Assembly (NCBI RefSeq): GCF_009711125.1
Contig: NZ_WMIB01000019.1
Coordinates: 1-64,000 of the forward strand
Length of the DNA: 64,000 nt
Direction of reading: 5' to 3'
From: Metabacillus mangrovi
GTDB lineage: Bacteria > Bacillota > Bacilli > Bacillales > Bacillaceae
Under the pieces are notes generated by a model, which saw only the letters and a program-made list of their open reading frames with translations, made no database searches and had not been told where the DNA came from. Numbering within the stretch: the stretch's first letter is position 1; every line of letters begins with the position of its first letter. Positions 26,378-36,027 of the stretch are shown piece by piece. A program made the translations under genes and the position numbers.

Positions 26378-27286
26378 TCACGCTTCAGGATCAATCTGCC
26401 TGACGATCTGCTCGCAAATTTCATGGGTGATGAGGGAATCCTGGATGGATGGATCGGGTGTGCGGTTTTCCTTCACACAATCAATAAAATGATCGATGAT
26501 CTGATAAAACCCGCGTTTCAGCAGGGTCGGTTCCCAGTCTCCGAATTTCGTCACACTGGTCTCTTTATTATGGTAGTGAGTCGTTTCAACCAGACTATTC
26601 ACCGTATATTTATGGGTGCCTGCTGAGTATTCGATGATTTCATCCGTTACCCCGCCGTTCCGGTTCATGATCCCGATAGCTGTGCATCCTTCCCCGATCA
26701 GCTGGACTACGATATGATCGAGCAACTCTCCGTTTTTCAGAAACTGCGTTTTGACATCCGTCACCTCTGTGTCCATCAGAAACCGGAGCGTATCCACTAC
26801 ATGGATAAAATCCTCGACAACAAATCTCCGGACATGATCCGGTGCAGCAAACCGGTTTTTCTGCATCAGAATCAGGCTCGCCTTCCCGTGTTTTCTCAGC
26901 TCCTGAACCCGGGGGATAAACCGCCTGTTAAAGCCTGTCATCGCTACTTTACCGCTGCTCTCAGCAAGCTTCGCAATTCTCTTCGTTTCCCTGTAATTCA
27001 AAGAAACTGGCTTGTCTATGTAAACGCTGATCCCGTTTTCCAGCAGCTTTTCAGCGATCTCCGCATGCGCTTCTGTCGCTGTACTGATGACCGCAGCATC
27101 GATCTTCTTCGTTACCAGCTCGTCCACTGTCTGAACCGTTTCGTTCAGCCGGTACTTTTGCGCCAGCTGCTTTAATGTATCCGGATTTCGCGTACAAAGG
27201 ACAAGCTCGATATCCTCCCTTTCAGACAGAACGGGCAGGTACGCTTTTTTAGCGATGTCACCGAGTCCGATGATCCCTAGTCTCAT
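26378..27286 (-). CDS. Gfo/Idh/MocA family oxidoreductase
   Basis: The ATG at 27286 follows AAAGGAGGAA and gives 302 residues; the longer open frame is not preceded by a ribosome site. Rossmann start LGIIGLGDIAKKAYLPVL (GxGxxA), EKLLENGISVYIDKPVSLNY (the EKP-like block, here DKP) and the C-terminal alpha/beta domain. It is an NAD(P)-dependent dehydrogenase of a sugar or inositol-like substrate; the exact substrate cannot be inferred from this context. Confidence 0.88.
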   Translation of the reverse strand: MRLGIIGLGDIAKKAYLPVLSEREDIELVLCTRNPDTLKQLAQKYRLNETVQTVDELVTKKIDAAVISTATEAHAEIAEKLLENGISVYIDKPVSLNYRETKRIAKLAESSGKVAMTGFNRRFIPRVQELRKHGKASLILMQKNRFAAPDHVRRFVVEDFIHVVDTLRFLMDTEVTDVKTQFLKNGELLDHIVVQLIGEGCTAIGIMNRNGGVTDEIIEYSAGTHKYTVNSLVETTHYHNKETSVTKFGDWEPTLLKRGFYQIIDHFIDCVKENRTPDPSIQDSLITHEICEQIVRQIDPEA

Positions 27287-27352
27287 GTGCGTTCCTCCTT
27301 TGGCGGTGTGGTAGGGTAAGTATAGCACGTGTGTTTCCTTGCTCTCCAATAT

Positions 27353-27383
27353 AAAAACCCCTGGGATCCATTGTCCCAAGGGT
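27353..27383 (-). terminator. Terminator of the dus gene
   Basis: Minus-strand ACCCTTGGGA and TCCCAGGGGT form the stem followed by TTTTTAT. It lies between dus and the Gfo/Idh/MocA gene. Confidence 0.8.
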
Positions 27384-27395
27384 AAACGTGCTAGT

Positions 27396-28364
27396 TTAAG
27401 CAGTCCCTTCCTGTTTAAACCCATCCAGCAAAGCCCGCACTTCATCGGTCGACTTCGTGTTCATCAGCTTGCTCCGCAGTTCAGCAGCTCCGGGGAAGCC
27501 TTTGACGTAAATTTTGAAAAAGCGATGAAGGCCCGTGACGGAACGCGGTACGGTTTCCGCGTACTGATCCTGAAGGTCCAGCTGCAGTCTCAGCAGATCC
27601 AGATACTCCTCACTGGTGTGCTCCCGCGGCTCTTTTTCAAAGGCAAACGGGTTTTTAAAGATCCCCCGCCCGATCATCACGCCATCAATGCCATACTTTT
27701 CAGCAAGCTCTAATCCTTTTTGACGGTCGGGAATGTCTCCATTGATCGTGAGCATCGTATCCGGAGCGATCTCGTCACGCAGTGCTTTGATCTCCGGAAT
27801 GAGCTCCCAGTGTGCATCCACCTGGCTCATTTCGTCTCTTGTCCGCAGATGGATGGACAGGTTCGCAATATCCTGCTTCAGAATATGGGCGAGCCACTCC
27901 TTCCACTCATCTATCTCTTTAAAACCAAGCCTTGTTTTCACGCTGACAGGCAGTCCGCCGGCTTTCGCCGCCTGAATCAGCTCTGCTGCCGTATCGGGAC
28001 GCAGGATCAAGCCGCTGCCCTTCCCTCTTTGTGCCACATTCGGAACCGGACAGCCCATATTGATGTCGATGCCCTTAAAGCCCATCTCCGCCATGCCGAT
28101 GCTCATCTGGCGGAAATAATCAGGACGGTCTCCCCAAATATGCGCCACCATCGGCTGCTCATCCTCCGTGAACGTCAAACGCCCGCGTACACTCTCGATG
28201 CCATCCGGATGACAATAGCTATCCGAATTCGTAAACTCCGTGAAAAACACATCCGGCCGTCCCGCCGCACTCACCACATGACGAAACACCACATCCGTCA
28301 CATCCTCCATCGGAGCCAGCACAAAAAACGGCCGCGGCAAATCACGCCAAAAATTAGTACTCAT
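27396..28364 (-). CDS. dus: tRNA-dihydrouridine synthase
   Basis: 322 residues from ATG 28364; an ATG at 28376 abuts its own ribosome site GAGAGGA and is less likely. FMN-binding TIM barrel: [23 protein letters not shown] (catalytic Cys), [27 protein letters not shown] and [13 protein letters not shown]. It reduces uridines in tRNA D-loops with NADPH. It is more DusC-like in sequence than the usual DusB of bacilli. Confidence 0.92.
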   Translation of the reverse strand: MSTNFWRDLPRPFFVLAPMEDVTDVVFRHVVSAAGRPDVFFTEFTNSDSYCHPDGIESVRGRLTFTEDEQPMVAHIWGDRPDYFRQMSIGMAEMGFKGIDINMGCPVPNVAQRGKGSGLILRPDTAAELIQAAKAGGLPVSVKTRLGFKEIDEWKEWLAHILKQDIANLSIHLRTRDEMSQVDAHWELIPEIKALRDEIAPDTMLTINGDIPDRQKGLELAEKYGIDGVMIGRGIFKNPFAFEKEPREHTSEEYLDLLRLQLDLQDQYAETVPRSVTGLHRFFKIYVKGFPGAAELRSKLMNTKSTDEVRALLDGFKQEGTA

Positions 28365-28534
28365 TTGTTCTTCCATTCCTCTCTATATGGGTGGATCATA
28401 AAGGTTTTATTTTAAAAAAACTTCTTTAACACTTATATCATGTGTTGGGAGGATTATCAATCCAGAGTAGCTGGCGACGGCAGAAAATAATGGCTATTCT
28501 GGATTATTTATAATGAAGGGTTTGCTTCCAAAGG

Positions 28535-28978
28535 TTAATCAGTCTGATAGGAAGCAAGTACTTCATCATCCAGTAAAATGATGTATTTATCGTAGTCTTC
28601 CAGCTTTATTTCCAGGCCGGTGGTGTGATAAGCCTTTCCGTTTATTCGATACGAATAAGACCAGGCATGCGCTTTTTTCAATTCGCCCTTTTTAAAAGAT
28701 TTCCTTAAATTGTTTGTCACTTCTTTAACATCTTCCTTATAGGGATTTCCTATGTCCTTTTCCTCGATTCGCAGTTTTGAAGCCAGGCTTTCTCTTACCA
28801 TTGGCTCAACCCCGGAATTTACATTCATGTAACGATAACCGAAGAAACAGACGGCAGTTGCTAAAACCAGCGCTAAAGCTATTCGAACTTTACCTTTTCT
28901 GAAAAATCCTTTTTCACTCACTTTTTTCTCTTCATTAAATTGGAATGATTTGCGATCCGATCCATTCTTTGATTCCAT
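28535..28978 (-). CDS. Single-pass membrane protein, unknown
   Basis: ATG at 28978 (AAAGGAAG 9 bases upstream) gives 147 residues. A charged cytoplasmic N-terminus of about 30 residues precedes one membrane helix (ALALVLATAVCFFGYRYM) and an extracytoplasmic domain of about 95 residues with alternating charges and WSYSYRINGKAYHTTGLEI. No known motif. Stands alone. Confidence 0.65.
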   Translation of the reverse strand: MESKNGSDRKSFQFNEEKKVSEKGFFRKGKVRIALALVLATAVCFFGYRYMNVNSGVEPMVRESLASKLRIEEKDIGNPYKEDVKEVTNNLRKSFKKGELKKAHAWSYSYRINGKAYHTTGLEIKLEDYDKYIILLDDEVLASYQTD

Positions 28979-29108
28979 CAGTACCACTTCCTTTATTGGG
29001 TCTACTTGCTCCGTCTATTATAGAAATATGAAAAGAAGCTGCCCACACAGGTTTTAGGCGGGTCGAGGTACCTGTCACCTTGTCCCACACGGGGCTATTC
29101 GGTATGCT

Positions 29109-30206
29109 TCAAGAGGCCAATCCAAACAAATAAAAGTCTGGCTTCTCCTTATCTTTCTGCAAATCCACAATGACGGTCGGTGCCCCGGCTTGACCCCAAA
29201 TGATTCCATTATAAATGATTTTAATGACGACATAATCTTTATTAAAATACTGAATGCTTGTGTTCGGTTTCCCGCTTGTTTTCAGATCAAGCTCCTTTGC
29301 AATGGCTCCATAATCCAGATTGAATGCTGCGTGATACTGGTCGTTGCTTTCTGCGTAATCCTTGATGGTCTGGATTTTTTGTTTTCCTTCTGATATTCCT
29401 TCAAAGGTGCCGTTGAGGTATACAAACATACCATCCATGCTTATAAGGTCTCCGTTTCTAACCTGAAAAACTGCGTTATTTTTCACGGAGAATATTTGAT
29501 TTAAAAAAGATACGTACTCTTGCTTATCATCCTTTTTGAACAATAAGACGTATTTCTTCATCCTTTCAGAATGCGTGCCATTCTCGAACTCTTCTTTATT
29601 GATTACATCGGACGAAGAAAAGTTGTTAAAAGAAAATAAGTAGAAAACCATTTTTTTAATAGGAATTCGCATTTCCAGAACAAATCCCTGTTTATTGGAA
29701 GAAATCATATTGATAACCAATTCGTCCTGAGTGGTAATCTTGTTATTACTCAGCTGCTGTAAATTTAAAACCTTGCTCGCTGTAGATGTTTTTATATTAA
29801 GCTGGTTGTCGTTTTCTATGGATATTAGGGGCAATCTGTTATATATAGGGTTTTCTATAGGGTCCCATAAATTCTCTTTAAAAGTTCCCATGAGAGTATT
29901 GATGTCTTCAAATGCGTGATCCCCTTTTAGGATCGGGCTATACAGGTTTGTAAGATCCCTCTCAGAATAGGAGTAATAGTCCATATTTTTCTCATCATTT
30001 AAGTTTCTTCGACTAATAATATAAGAACCATCTGTTTTTCTCAGCAAGTTTTCCGATCCTTGAGTATTTCTTTCCCTTATGTAATCTGATAAAGCTGGAC
30101 TTGTTTCTTTTGGAAAGTGTATGTAATAGGTTCCGCTAGAACTGAAGGAGCAGCTGCTTAAAAGAAATATTGAACTGACCCATAATAGTAAAGCACTTTT
30201 TTTCAT
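29109..30206 (-). CDS. Lipoprotein, unknown function
   Basis: ATG at 30206 gives 365 residues with a lipoprotein signal peptide: KKSALLLWVSSIFLLSSC, lipobox LSSC with Cys about 19. The mature part is rich in Asn/Asp/Lys with no motif I recognise. GAGAGGG lies 9 bases before this ATG; two upstream in-frame ATGs are less well placed. Composition is more AT-rich than the preceding household genes, fitting an accessory gene. Confidence 0.75.
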   Translation of the reverse strand: MKKSALLLWVSSIFLLSSCSFSSSGTYYIHFPKETSPALSDYIRERNTQGSENLLRKTDGSYIISRRNLNDEKNMDYYSYSERDLTNLYSPILKGDHAFEDINTLMGTFKENLWDPIENPIYNRLPLISIENDNQLNIKTSTASKVLNLQQLSNNKITTQDELVINMISSNKQGFVLEMRIPIKKMVFYLFSFNNFSSSDVINKEEFENGTHSERMKKYVLLFKKDDKQEYVSFLNQIFSVKNNAVFQVRNGDLISMDGMFVYLNGTFEGISEGKQKIQTIKDYAESNDQYHAAFNLDYGAIAKELDLKTSGKPNTSIQYFNKDYVVIKIIYNGIIWGQAGAPTVIVDLQKDKEKPDFYLFGLAS

Positions 30207-30364
30207 GAGCATATTCCCTCTCCATAACATCAATTAAATTCCATATTTAGGTTCTCAAAGGGTTATACCCTATCTTCCATTTTAAGTAACAAACTTCATG
30301 CAGAAGCCAGATAACAAGCAAAAAAGCCCTGCAAAGATTTCCCTCCACAGAGCATTTCTATATA

Positions 30365-30652
30365 TTGAGGTCGCAAGAATTAAAACAAGTAAAACTGTAT
30401 TTAACGGTAATTGCTTCTTTTATTGCCTGGCTTTTTTATTTAAAACTAGTAGAAAAAATTGGAGGAGCAAAGAGCGGGTATATGGTAGCCCTATTCCCCG
30501 CCATTGGCGGAGTCGCTTCTGTTGTAATCGGGGAATCAACCCTATCCATTTTCTTGATAGCAGGTTGTCTATCCAGCTGTATGGGAGCTGCCATTGCTTT
30601 AGGATTTGGGAATCGAGTTAAGATTGATAAACCTTCTGTTGAGGTTAATTAA
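30365..30652 (+). CDS. Possible small membrane protein (start uncertain)
   Basis: A 95-residue open frame with two or three hydrophobic segments (LTVIASFIAWLFYLKLV, MVALFPAIGGVASVVIG, LSIFLIAGCLSSCMGAAIAL). The only start at the N-terminal end is TTG 30365 and no Shine-Dalgarno sequence is visible. The coding pattern looks real, so it may be a gene with a weak or damaged start. Confidence 0.4.
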   Translation: MRSQELKQVKLYLTVIASFIAWLFYLKLVEKIGGAKSGYMVALFPAIGGVASVVIGESTLSIFLIAGCLSSCMGAAIALGFGNRVKIDKPSVEVN

Positions 30653-30694
30653 GCTGCATTCTTTAAACGGGGCTGGGATACACCCGCCCCTGAA

Positions 30695-30738
30695 AAAGCC
30701 GGCAACGTTTTACGACGGGTAAAATGCTGTTGGCTTTT
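30695..30738 (+). terminator. Terminator
   Basis: AAAGCCGGCAACGTTTTA pairs (with wobbles and one mismatch) with TAAAATGCTGTTGGCTTT, followed by T's. Confidence 0.65.
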
Positions 30739-30865
30739 CATTAAAATAAAGATCATTAGTTACCGTACAGAATCCCCTCGGGAAGAGAGTCTATATTCTA
30801 ACAGGGGGGTACTCAGTATTGCATTTAAAGTGTAACTACAGCAATTGTCCATCACACTAACCAAA

Positions 30866-31432
30866 TTAGCTTGTCCGATGATGAGTATGAAAAGGACAGG
30901 ATTCAATATGGTCATCAACCATTCCTATTGCTTGCATAAAAGAATAAATAATGACCGGGCCAACAAATTTGAACCCGCGTTTTTTCAAGTCTTTACTCAA
31001 CTGGATGGATAAATCAGTTTGAGCTGGAATATCTGCATCGAAATTTCTTTTATTTATTAACGGGGTGAATTGCACATATTGCCAAAGAAAGGTAGATAAA
31101 CTCCCAAATTCCTTTTGAATGTTTAACGTTCGGATTGCATTATTCTTAACCGAGCGAATTTTAGCCAAGTGCTTTATTACCTGATACTCGTCTTTAATAG
31201 ATTCTAGTTCTTCTTCGGTTAAATTCGCACAGTAGCTAATATCAAAGTTATGAAATGCTTTTTTATAACTTTCTCGTTTGGATAGGACAATATTCCATGA
31301 TAATCCTGATTGGGCACCTTCAAGTGTGAGCATTTCAAAAATAAATCGATCATCATAGTTGGGGATGCACCATTCCCGATCATGGTATTCTTTCATAAGC
31401 TGATTATTCCCTGGCCATAAACATGTACTCAA
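30866..31432 (-). CDS. tag: DNA-3-methyladenine glycosylase I
   Basis: 188 residues, full length for Tag. The N-terminal STCLWPG gives the Cys zinc ligand, YHDREWCIP the His ligand, and DDHIESCPFH the C-terminal His and Cys ligands of the zinc snap. LEGAQSGLSWNIVLSKRESY is the conserved HhH/recognition block. It excises 3-methyladenine from DNA. It is the first of several small repair or stress genes on this strand. Confidence 0.92.
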   Translation of the reverse strand: MSTCLWPGNNQLMKEYHDREWCIPNYDDRFIFEMLTLEGAQSGLSWNIVLSKRESYKKAFHNFDISYCANLTEEELESIKDEYQVIKHLAKIRSVKNNAIRTLNIQKEFGSLSTFLWQYVQFTPLINKRNFDADIPAQTDLSIQLSKDLKKRGFKFVGPVIIYSFMQAIGMVDDHIESCPFHTHHRTS

Positions 31433-31467
31433 CTAGCCCACTCCTCCTCCAAAATACTAGAAAAACC

Positions 31468-31758
31468 TCATGAAGTCTCATAACAAACAGATGCCTGTGA
31501 ATCAAGTACGCCGGATATAAACTTGGCAGCTTCCAAATGCTTAGGATGGGAAAGATATTTCCCCATATCTTCCCGTGTTTTAAATGTAGTAATAAGAATC
31601 AAATCATAGTCATCTTCTCCAAAACGAGTATTTAGCTCTACCTGTATTTTAAGCAAATACTTTATGCTGTTTTTCATACTTAGAAGAACGTTTCGTGTTT
31701 GCATGATTTGATCTTTGTCATTCTTTTTTAATCTTAAAAGCAGATTATTCACAATCAT
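31468..31758 (-). CDS. Dabb (stress-responsive A/B barrel) domain protein
   Basis: 96 residues. The dimeric alpha/beta barrel pattern is visible: VNNLLLRLKKNDKDQIMQ, YDLILITTFKTREDMGKYLS, HPKHLEAAKFI. Such proteins are small homodimers with varied or unknown substrates. The upstream gene ends 23 bases away, so it is probably co-transcribed with the SnoaL-like gene. Confidence 0.8.
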   Translation of the reverse strand: MIVNNLLLRLKKNDKDQIMQTRNVLLSMKNSIKYLLKIQVELNTRFGEDDYDLILITTFKTREDMGKYLSHPKHLEAAKFISGVLDSQASVCYETS

Positions 31759-31781
31759 ACGCTGCCTCCTTTACATCCTTA

Positions 31782-32138
31782 TCAGACATGCTTACCATTT
31801 TCAGTGATCAAGAGACTTTTAATATAGCCATCGTGAATGTGAAAATGAAAATCCAACAGTAATGGATCCGGCAAACCCGTTTTGTCATAATCCCCAGAGA
31901 GCTTAAAGGTAACAATTGCTTCATCATCTTGTCGGGCTGCAACGGGATCAAGCTTTACATTAAATCCAAAGTGAGATTCGTCACTCCATTTTTTGATAGC
32001 CAGCTTACCTGTACGTTCTTGTCCTTCATCTACAACAATGGCTTCATTTGCGAAACAATCAACAAACGCTTTCGGATCAGGTTTGTTTGAGGCGGCAATA
32101 AATTTTTTAATGACTTGTGGGAGTTGTATTTTATCCAC
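31782..32138 (-). CDS. SnoaL-like (NTF2-fold) protein
   Basis: GTG at 32138 with AAAGGAGG 8 bases upstream gives 118 residues; the open frame continues 27 codons further upstream without support. IKKFIAASNKPDPKAFVDCF, EAIVVDEGQERTGKLAIKKW and the late FHFHIHDGYIKSLLI fit the cone-shaped NTF2 fold of SnoaL-type ketosteroid-isomerase-like proteins. Substrate unknown. The WYL regulator gene lies upstream in the same direction and probably controls it. Confidence 0.78.
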   Translation of the reverse strand: MDKIQLPQVIKKFIAASNKPDPKAFVDCFANEAIVVDEGQERTGKLAIKKWSDESHFGFNVKLDPVAARQDDEAIVTFKLSGDYDKTGLPDPLLLDFHFHIHDGYIKSLLITENGKHV

Positions 32139-32256
32139 ACTATTTTCCTCCTTTAGGTTAGCAGTTCTTTCTGGTTTGCTTACATCGGATTGCACGAATT
32201 CTACCTTGTTTGCTAACACTAGTATAAGACACGTAACCTGACAGCAATGCGTCCAG

Positions 32257-33168
32257 TTAGCTGAAATATTTTTGAGCCATATGTTTTATCCGTCTTCCCA
32301 ACTCGGAGCGTATCTGTTTAGGTTCGATCACTTCAAGCAAACTCCCATAAGAAAGAAGGTAATTAAATATCCATTCCCCACCGGGAACATTTGCATGAAT
32401 CGTGTAGGAGCCATCTTCCTCCACCGTTATATCGTCTGCATGAAAATCATCGTAAATGCGATAGGCTCCTTCACCTGCTATTTTCAGTTTGAGAGGGATC
32501 ATATCTGTGTCTCTTTCATTCGAGTCTGCTTTAGCGTTTATCCTTTCCGTGTAGCCATTTACAGGAGACTTACTTATAATTGAAAGTTCATTCATACGTG
32601 TAATTTTAAAAGTTCTTACAGCATTCCGTTCAAAGCAAAATCCTTGGACATACCAAGACTTATCTTTAAATAAAAGTTTCGTTGGAGCGACTGTCCGGCT
32701 TCTTTTCTCTCCCGAAATACCAATATAGTCAAATTCAATGTGCTGCCGGTTGATTATCGCCTGTTTAAGCTGATAAAACAGCTCTTTTTGCCACTTCCCA
32801 CTCCCCCACGGTGAGAAATCCACTTCAATCCAATCCACACGATCCTTCTCAAATAAACTGTTTAATTTAGATTGCACTTGATCCAGATCTGGAAACCGAA
32901 CAGCAGATAAGCTCTGTAAAGCAAGCAGGATCTCATCCTGTTCCTTATCAGAAAGCAATACTTTATTTAAAGTAAACCTGTCAACTAAATACAGCCCCCC
33001 TCCTTTTCCTTGTTTTGCAAAGATAGGAATCCCGGCCTGGCTCAACGCCTCGACATCTCTATAAATGGTTCGTGTAGAAACTTCAAAATACTCCGCAAGT
33101 TCCGAAGCAGTAATTGATCCTTTTTCAAGCAAAATATATACGATATAAAACAGCCTGCTTTTCTGCAC
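32257..33168 (-). CDS. YafY-type WYL-domain transcriptional regulator
   Basis: GTG at 33168 gives 303 residues. N-terminal winged HTH (ASELAEYFEVSTRTIYRDVE), central WYL domain (FDYIGISGEKRSRTVAPTKL then LFKDKSWYVQGFCFERNAVRTFKI) and C-terminal WCX extension (LSYGSLLEVIEPKQIRSELG). Such regulators sense ligands or ssDNA through WYL. It is divergent from nothing and sits upstream of the SnoaL/Dabb/tag genes on the same strand. Confidence 0.9.
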   Translation of the reverse strand: MQKSRLFYIVYILLEKGSITASELAEYFEVSTRTIYRDVEALSQAGIPIFAKQGKGGGLYLVDRFTLNKVLLSDKEQDEILLALQSLSAVRFPDLDQVQSKLNSLFEKDRVDWIEVDFSPWGSGKWQKELFYQLKQAIINRQHIEFDYIGISGEKRSRTVAPTKLLFKDKSWYVQGFCFERNAVRTFKITRMNELSIISKSPVNGYTERINAKADSNERDTDMIPLKLKIAGEGAYRIYDDFHADDITVEEDGSYTIHANVPGGEWIFNYLLSYGSLLEVIEPKQIRSELGRRIKHMAQKYFS

Positions 33169-33236
33169 AAGATCACCTCTCATTCATGATAAGATCCATA
33201 ACTCGACATTAGTGTGTCATATTATCGAAATTTGTA

Positions 33237-33390
33237 ATGATTTCCGTGTTGAAAATCTTTACCTATAAAAAAAGACATCTATAAGATGCCTCATTACTTC
33301 GCCTATTTTTAACTTTAATTCTAACCGATCGGCTATTTTGTATTTGAACAATCAGCTGCGTACTTTTTTTGACAATAACGCTCCTGCCTT
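33237..33390 (-). pseudogene. Remnant of a second Ig-like gene 3' end and its terminator
   Basis: The bases around 33254-33293 repeat the hairpin region after the Ig-like gene at 36028-36060 (CTATAAAAAAAGACATCTAT then AAGATGCCTC). The bases 33300-33375 read on the minus strand as ...NSRSVRIKVKN, matching the end NSRSVKIKVK of the protein at 36069. Everything upstream of about 30 codons is missing. It lies before a yciI copy exactly as the full gene does at 37386. Confidence 0.75.
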
Positions 33391-33402
33391 TTTTATCGTG
33401 AC

Positions 33403-33777
33403 TCATTTATCATTCTTAAAGTAATGAACAGGACGAATTTCAATTCGCCAGTCAAACTCTTCTCCTTTGCTGACTTGCGTTGTCGGGTGAAGAGAGGCTA
33501 GTTGGATCGCTTCATCCATATTCTCTGCTTCAAAAATAAAAACGCTCCCAATCATTTCTTTTGCAGCTATATTTGGACCAACTGTTACGATTACATCACC
33601 ATTCACACGGCGCAAGCTTTTAGTCTCTGACTCCAGACCCGCATCAAGCAGGACCTCACCACTATCGTAAAAATTCTCGATGTACGGCTGACATTCATCC
33701 ATAACGGCTTCAATTTCTTCCCTTGGCCGTGCATCCATTTTGTCGGGATTATAATAGCCCATACATAAAAAGATCAT
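33403..33777 (-). CDS. YciI family protein, copy 1
   Basis: ATG at 33777 (CTAGGAGAG upstream) gives 124 residues beginning MIFLCMGYYNPDKMD. It has the YCII/DGPF fold pattern: GEVLLDAGLE, GSVFIFEAENMDEAIQLASLHP and a basic RPVHYFKNDK end. Function of this branch is unknown (muconolactone-isomerase-like). It is nearly identical at the DNA level to the copy at 37386, including about 40 bases upstream. Confidence 0.85.
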   Translation of the reverse strand: MIFLCMGYYNPDKMDARPREEIEAVMDECQPYIENFYDSGEVLLDAGLESETKSLRRVNGDVIVTVGPNIAAKEMIGSVFIFEAENMDEAIQLASLHPTTQVSKGEEFDWRIEIRPVHYFKNDK

Positions 33778-33905
33778 GATCATCTCTCCTAGATCACTCA
33801 AATTATTTGTATCTACTGAGACAAAAAACCACAATTAACTAACATTTATTAAGTTCCATATAAAATGCCTTAATCCTTCTTAACTCAAAACCGTTTCATT
33901 TTGCT

Positions 33906-34484
33906 TCACAGAAAAATCGTAACCGCAGAGTACATCAAAAACAAACCCATCACCAGCCGGAACGGCCTGTCGTATTTGACGAAAAACGTTTTAAACAGCG
34001 AACCAAAGCCGGACCATAAGAGCAAGGCTAGCCAGCCAAGAAAAATGGATAAAAACAAATAAAAACCTACAGATTTAAGAGAATCGTTAAATGGTAAAAT
34101 AAACGCACTCAGTACGGTTAGGAAAAACAAAATGCTTTTGATATTGATAAGCTGAAAGATAAATCCTGAAAGGAATGAGGTTTGCACCTCTCTGCCATCC
34201 TTCTTTGACCCCTTTGACAAGCTGACCTGCCAAGTTAAGTACAAAAGGTAGGCTGCTCCCGCCATCTTAAAATAAGGCTCCACAACTGGAATCCAGTTGT
34301 ACAGACTTGTTGTAAATATTCCGCTTAATATCCCCAATACCGCAAATCCTGCCAAGATCCCGCATATAAACCGCCAAGATCCTATAAAACCAAATCTTCT
34401 CGCTTCATTCATGAGTAGGATATTACTGGGACCAGGAGTAATGGATGTAAGAATCACATAGGAGAGAAACGCTGCTATACTCAT
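33906..34484 (-). CDS. LysE/RhtB family amino-acid exporter
   Basis: ATG at 34484 (GAAGGTGA upstream) gives 192 residues with six hydrophobic segments and the family signature SITPGPSNILLMNEARRFG near the N-terminus. It exports an amino acid or related metabolite. Divergent from the LysR gene at 34618, the usual arrangement for LysE-type exporters and their activators. Confidence 0.9.
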   Translation of the reverse strand: MSIAAFLSYVILTSITPGPSNILLMNEARRFGFIGSWRFICGILAGFAVLGILSGIFTTSLYNWIPVVEPYFKMAGAAYLLYLTWQVSLSKGSKKDGREVQTSFLSGFIFQLINIKSILFFLTVLSAFILPFNDSLKSVGFYLFLSIFLGWLALLLWSGFGSLFKTFFVKYDRPFRLVMGLFLMYSAVTIFL

Positions 34485-34543
34485 AATCTTCACCTTCTAT
34501 TAGCTATTTTACGATTCACCAGCTTTATTGTATGATGAAACTA

Positions 34544-34560
34544 TCGATTAATAAAATCGA
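34544..34560. promoter_or_regulatory. Putative LysR-type operator
   Basis: TCGATT-AATAA-AATCGA, a perfect 6-bp inverted repeat with a 5-base spacer, in the 133-bp gap between the divergent LysE and LysR genes. Confidence 0.5.
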
Positions 34561-34617
34561 AATTAAATTATCCATTATCATTTTTTTCGATACATCAAGC
34601 AGAAAGGAGAAAAAGGT

Positions 34618-35520
34618 ATGGAAATCAGGCACATTCTTACGTTTCAATCGATAGTAGAAATTGGAAGCTATACAGGAGCGGCTGCAAAACTCGGATATAC
34701 TCAATCCACCATCACTTCTCATATACAAGCACTGGAACATGCGATAGGCGGTGAACTTTTCACCTACACGAATCGAAATCTGCAGCTTACTCATTTGGGC
34801 AGAGAATTAATTCCTCTAGCAGAAGACTTACTTTCTGCTCACGATCAGATCAAGAGCATGAAGAGCACAAAAGAAGTGAAAGGCGTATTAAAAGTAGCTG
34901 CACCGGAGTCTCTAACCATCTCCAAATTAGCTCCCATCATCAAGGAATTCTCGCTGAACTATCCTCATGTTAAATTGATCTTAACGAACGGTACATGCAG
35001 TCAAAATCAGATGAATTTGATTAGCGGGCGGGTCGATGTAGCGCTCATGGTCTATCCGGAAGTAAAACATGAAAAATGCATACACTATTCTCTTGGGGAA
35101 GAAAGAATCGTACTTGTAAGCAGCAAGGAAGGCCCTGACCATTTAGATGAAAATAAAAAGGATGACGGCAACCACTATTTCATCACAAATGAAGAAGGCT
35201 GCAGCTACCGCACCATGTTTGAAAGGTATCTCATAAAACAAGGAATCCACCATTTTCAAACGATGGAACTTTGGAGCATCGAAGCCATTAAGCAAATTGT
35301 GATGAGCGGCCTTGGATTCTCTGCCCTGCCTTACATGACAGTCAAAGAAGAAATTCAGAGCGGCAAACTGAAAATCCTACAACACTCCGGAAATTTCGAT
35401 CCATTCTATTCACATATGCTGATCAAGAAGAAAAAATGGCGTTCTCCAGCAGTAGAGGCGTTTGTTGAGGTTGTTCTGAATTCAATTGAGGATAGACAGG
35501 ACGTTTATAAACTGGGATAA
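34618..35520 (+). CDS. LysR family transcriptional regulator
   Basis: 300 residues. N-terminal winged HTH MEIRHILTFQSIVEIGSYTG ... LGYTQSTITSHIQALEHAIG, then two alpha/beta substrate-binding halves (VLKVAAPESLTISKLAP, VDVALMVYPEV). AGAAAGGAGAAAAAGG precedes the ATG. It most likely controls the divergent LysE exporter in response to its substrate. Confidence 0.93.
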   Translation: MEIRHILTFQSIVEIGSYTGAAAKLGYTQSTITSHIQALEHAIGGELFTYTNRNLQLTHLGRELIPLAEDLLSAHDQIKSMKSTKEVKGVLKVAAPESLTISKLAPIIKEFSLNYPHVKLILTNGTCSQNQMNLISGRVDVALMVYPEVKHEKCIHYSLGEERIVLVSSKEGPDHLDENKKDDGNHYFITNEEGCSYRTMFERYLIKQGIHHFQTMELWSIEAIKQIVMSGLGFSALPYMTVKEEIQSGKLKILQHSGNFDPFYSHMLIKKKKWRSPAVEAFVEVVLNSIEDRQDVYKLG

Positions 35521-35595
35521 AGATTGGCGGCTTAAACAAAGGGGACGGTTCTATTGCTTCTGAAGCAGCAGAACCATCCTGGCACACGCAAATAG

Positions 35596-35997
35596 CTATC
35601 TCTTTTCTATAGCGAAACGCAAATTCGAAATAGTCCCGAGAAGCAAAAGCAACGAACATACCATTTTTTCAAAAGGTGTCCCTAGCAATTGAAGGATAAA
35701 TCCAAATATCCAAAACACAACAAAAAACCAACAGATAACGGTTGTTACTCTTTTGAACGGATTAGGAATGATCCCACCGGCAAACAGCGTAAAAACTCCG
35801 CCAAAAACAGCAATAATGGCACTGATCACAGATAGCGGAACCTGAGCAGAGAAGGATTCAGACCGGCCGCCATTCACCCATGTGAAAGGAATCATGCCGT
35901 TTAGTACCAGGACATGGAGTAAGATTGTTAGAGAGTAAAAACTGATCCCCATGAAAACAGCTGTGTTCATGTTCATTTTTCTGAGGTAATCCAGCAT
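35596..35997 (-). CDS. Four-helix membrane protein, unknown
   Basis: 133 residues with four membrane segments (FMGISFYSLTILLHVLVLNG, LSVISAIIAVFGGVFTLFAG, VICWFFVVFWIFGFILQLLG, MVCSLLLLLGTISNLRF). GGAGTGAAACTAG precedes the ATG. It resembles small uncharacterised bacilli membrane proteins, and no function can be assigned. Confidence 0.65.
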   Translation of the reverse strand: MLDYLRKMNMNTAVFMGISFYSLTILLHVLVLNGMIPFTWVNGGRSESFSAQVPLSVISAIIAVFGGVFTLFAGGIIPNPFKRVTTVICWFFVVFWIFGFILQLLGTPFEKMVCSLLLLLGTISNLRFAIEKR

Positions 35998-36027
35998 CTA
36001 GTTTCACTCCATTTCCGTGTTGACTAC

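Noticed and set aside
28459-28507. Inverted repeat AATCCAGAGTAG / CTATTCTGGATT
   Set aside because: The loop is over 20 bases and there is no T run; may be chance or a weak terminator of the 28535 gene.
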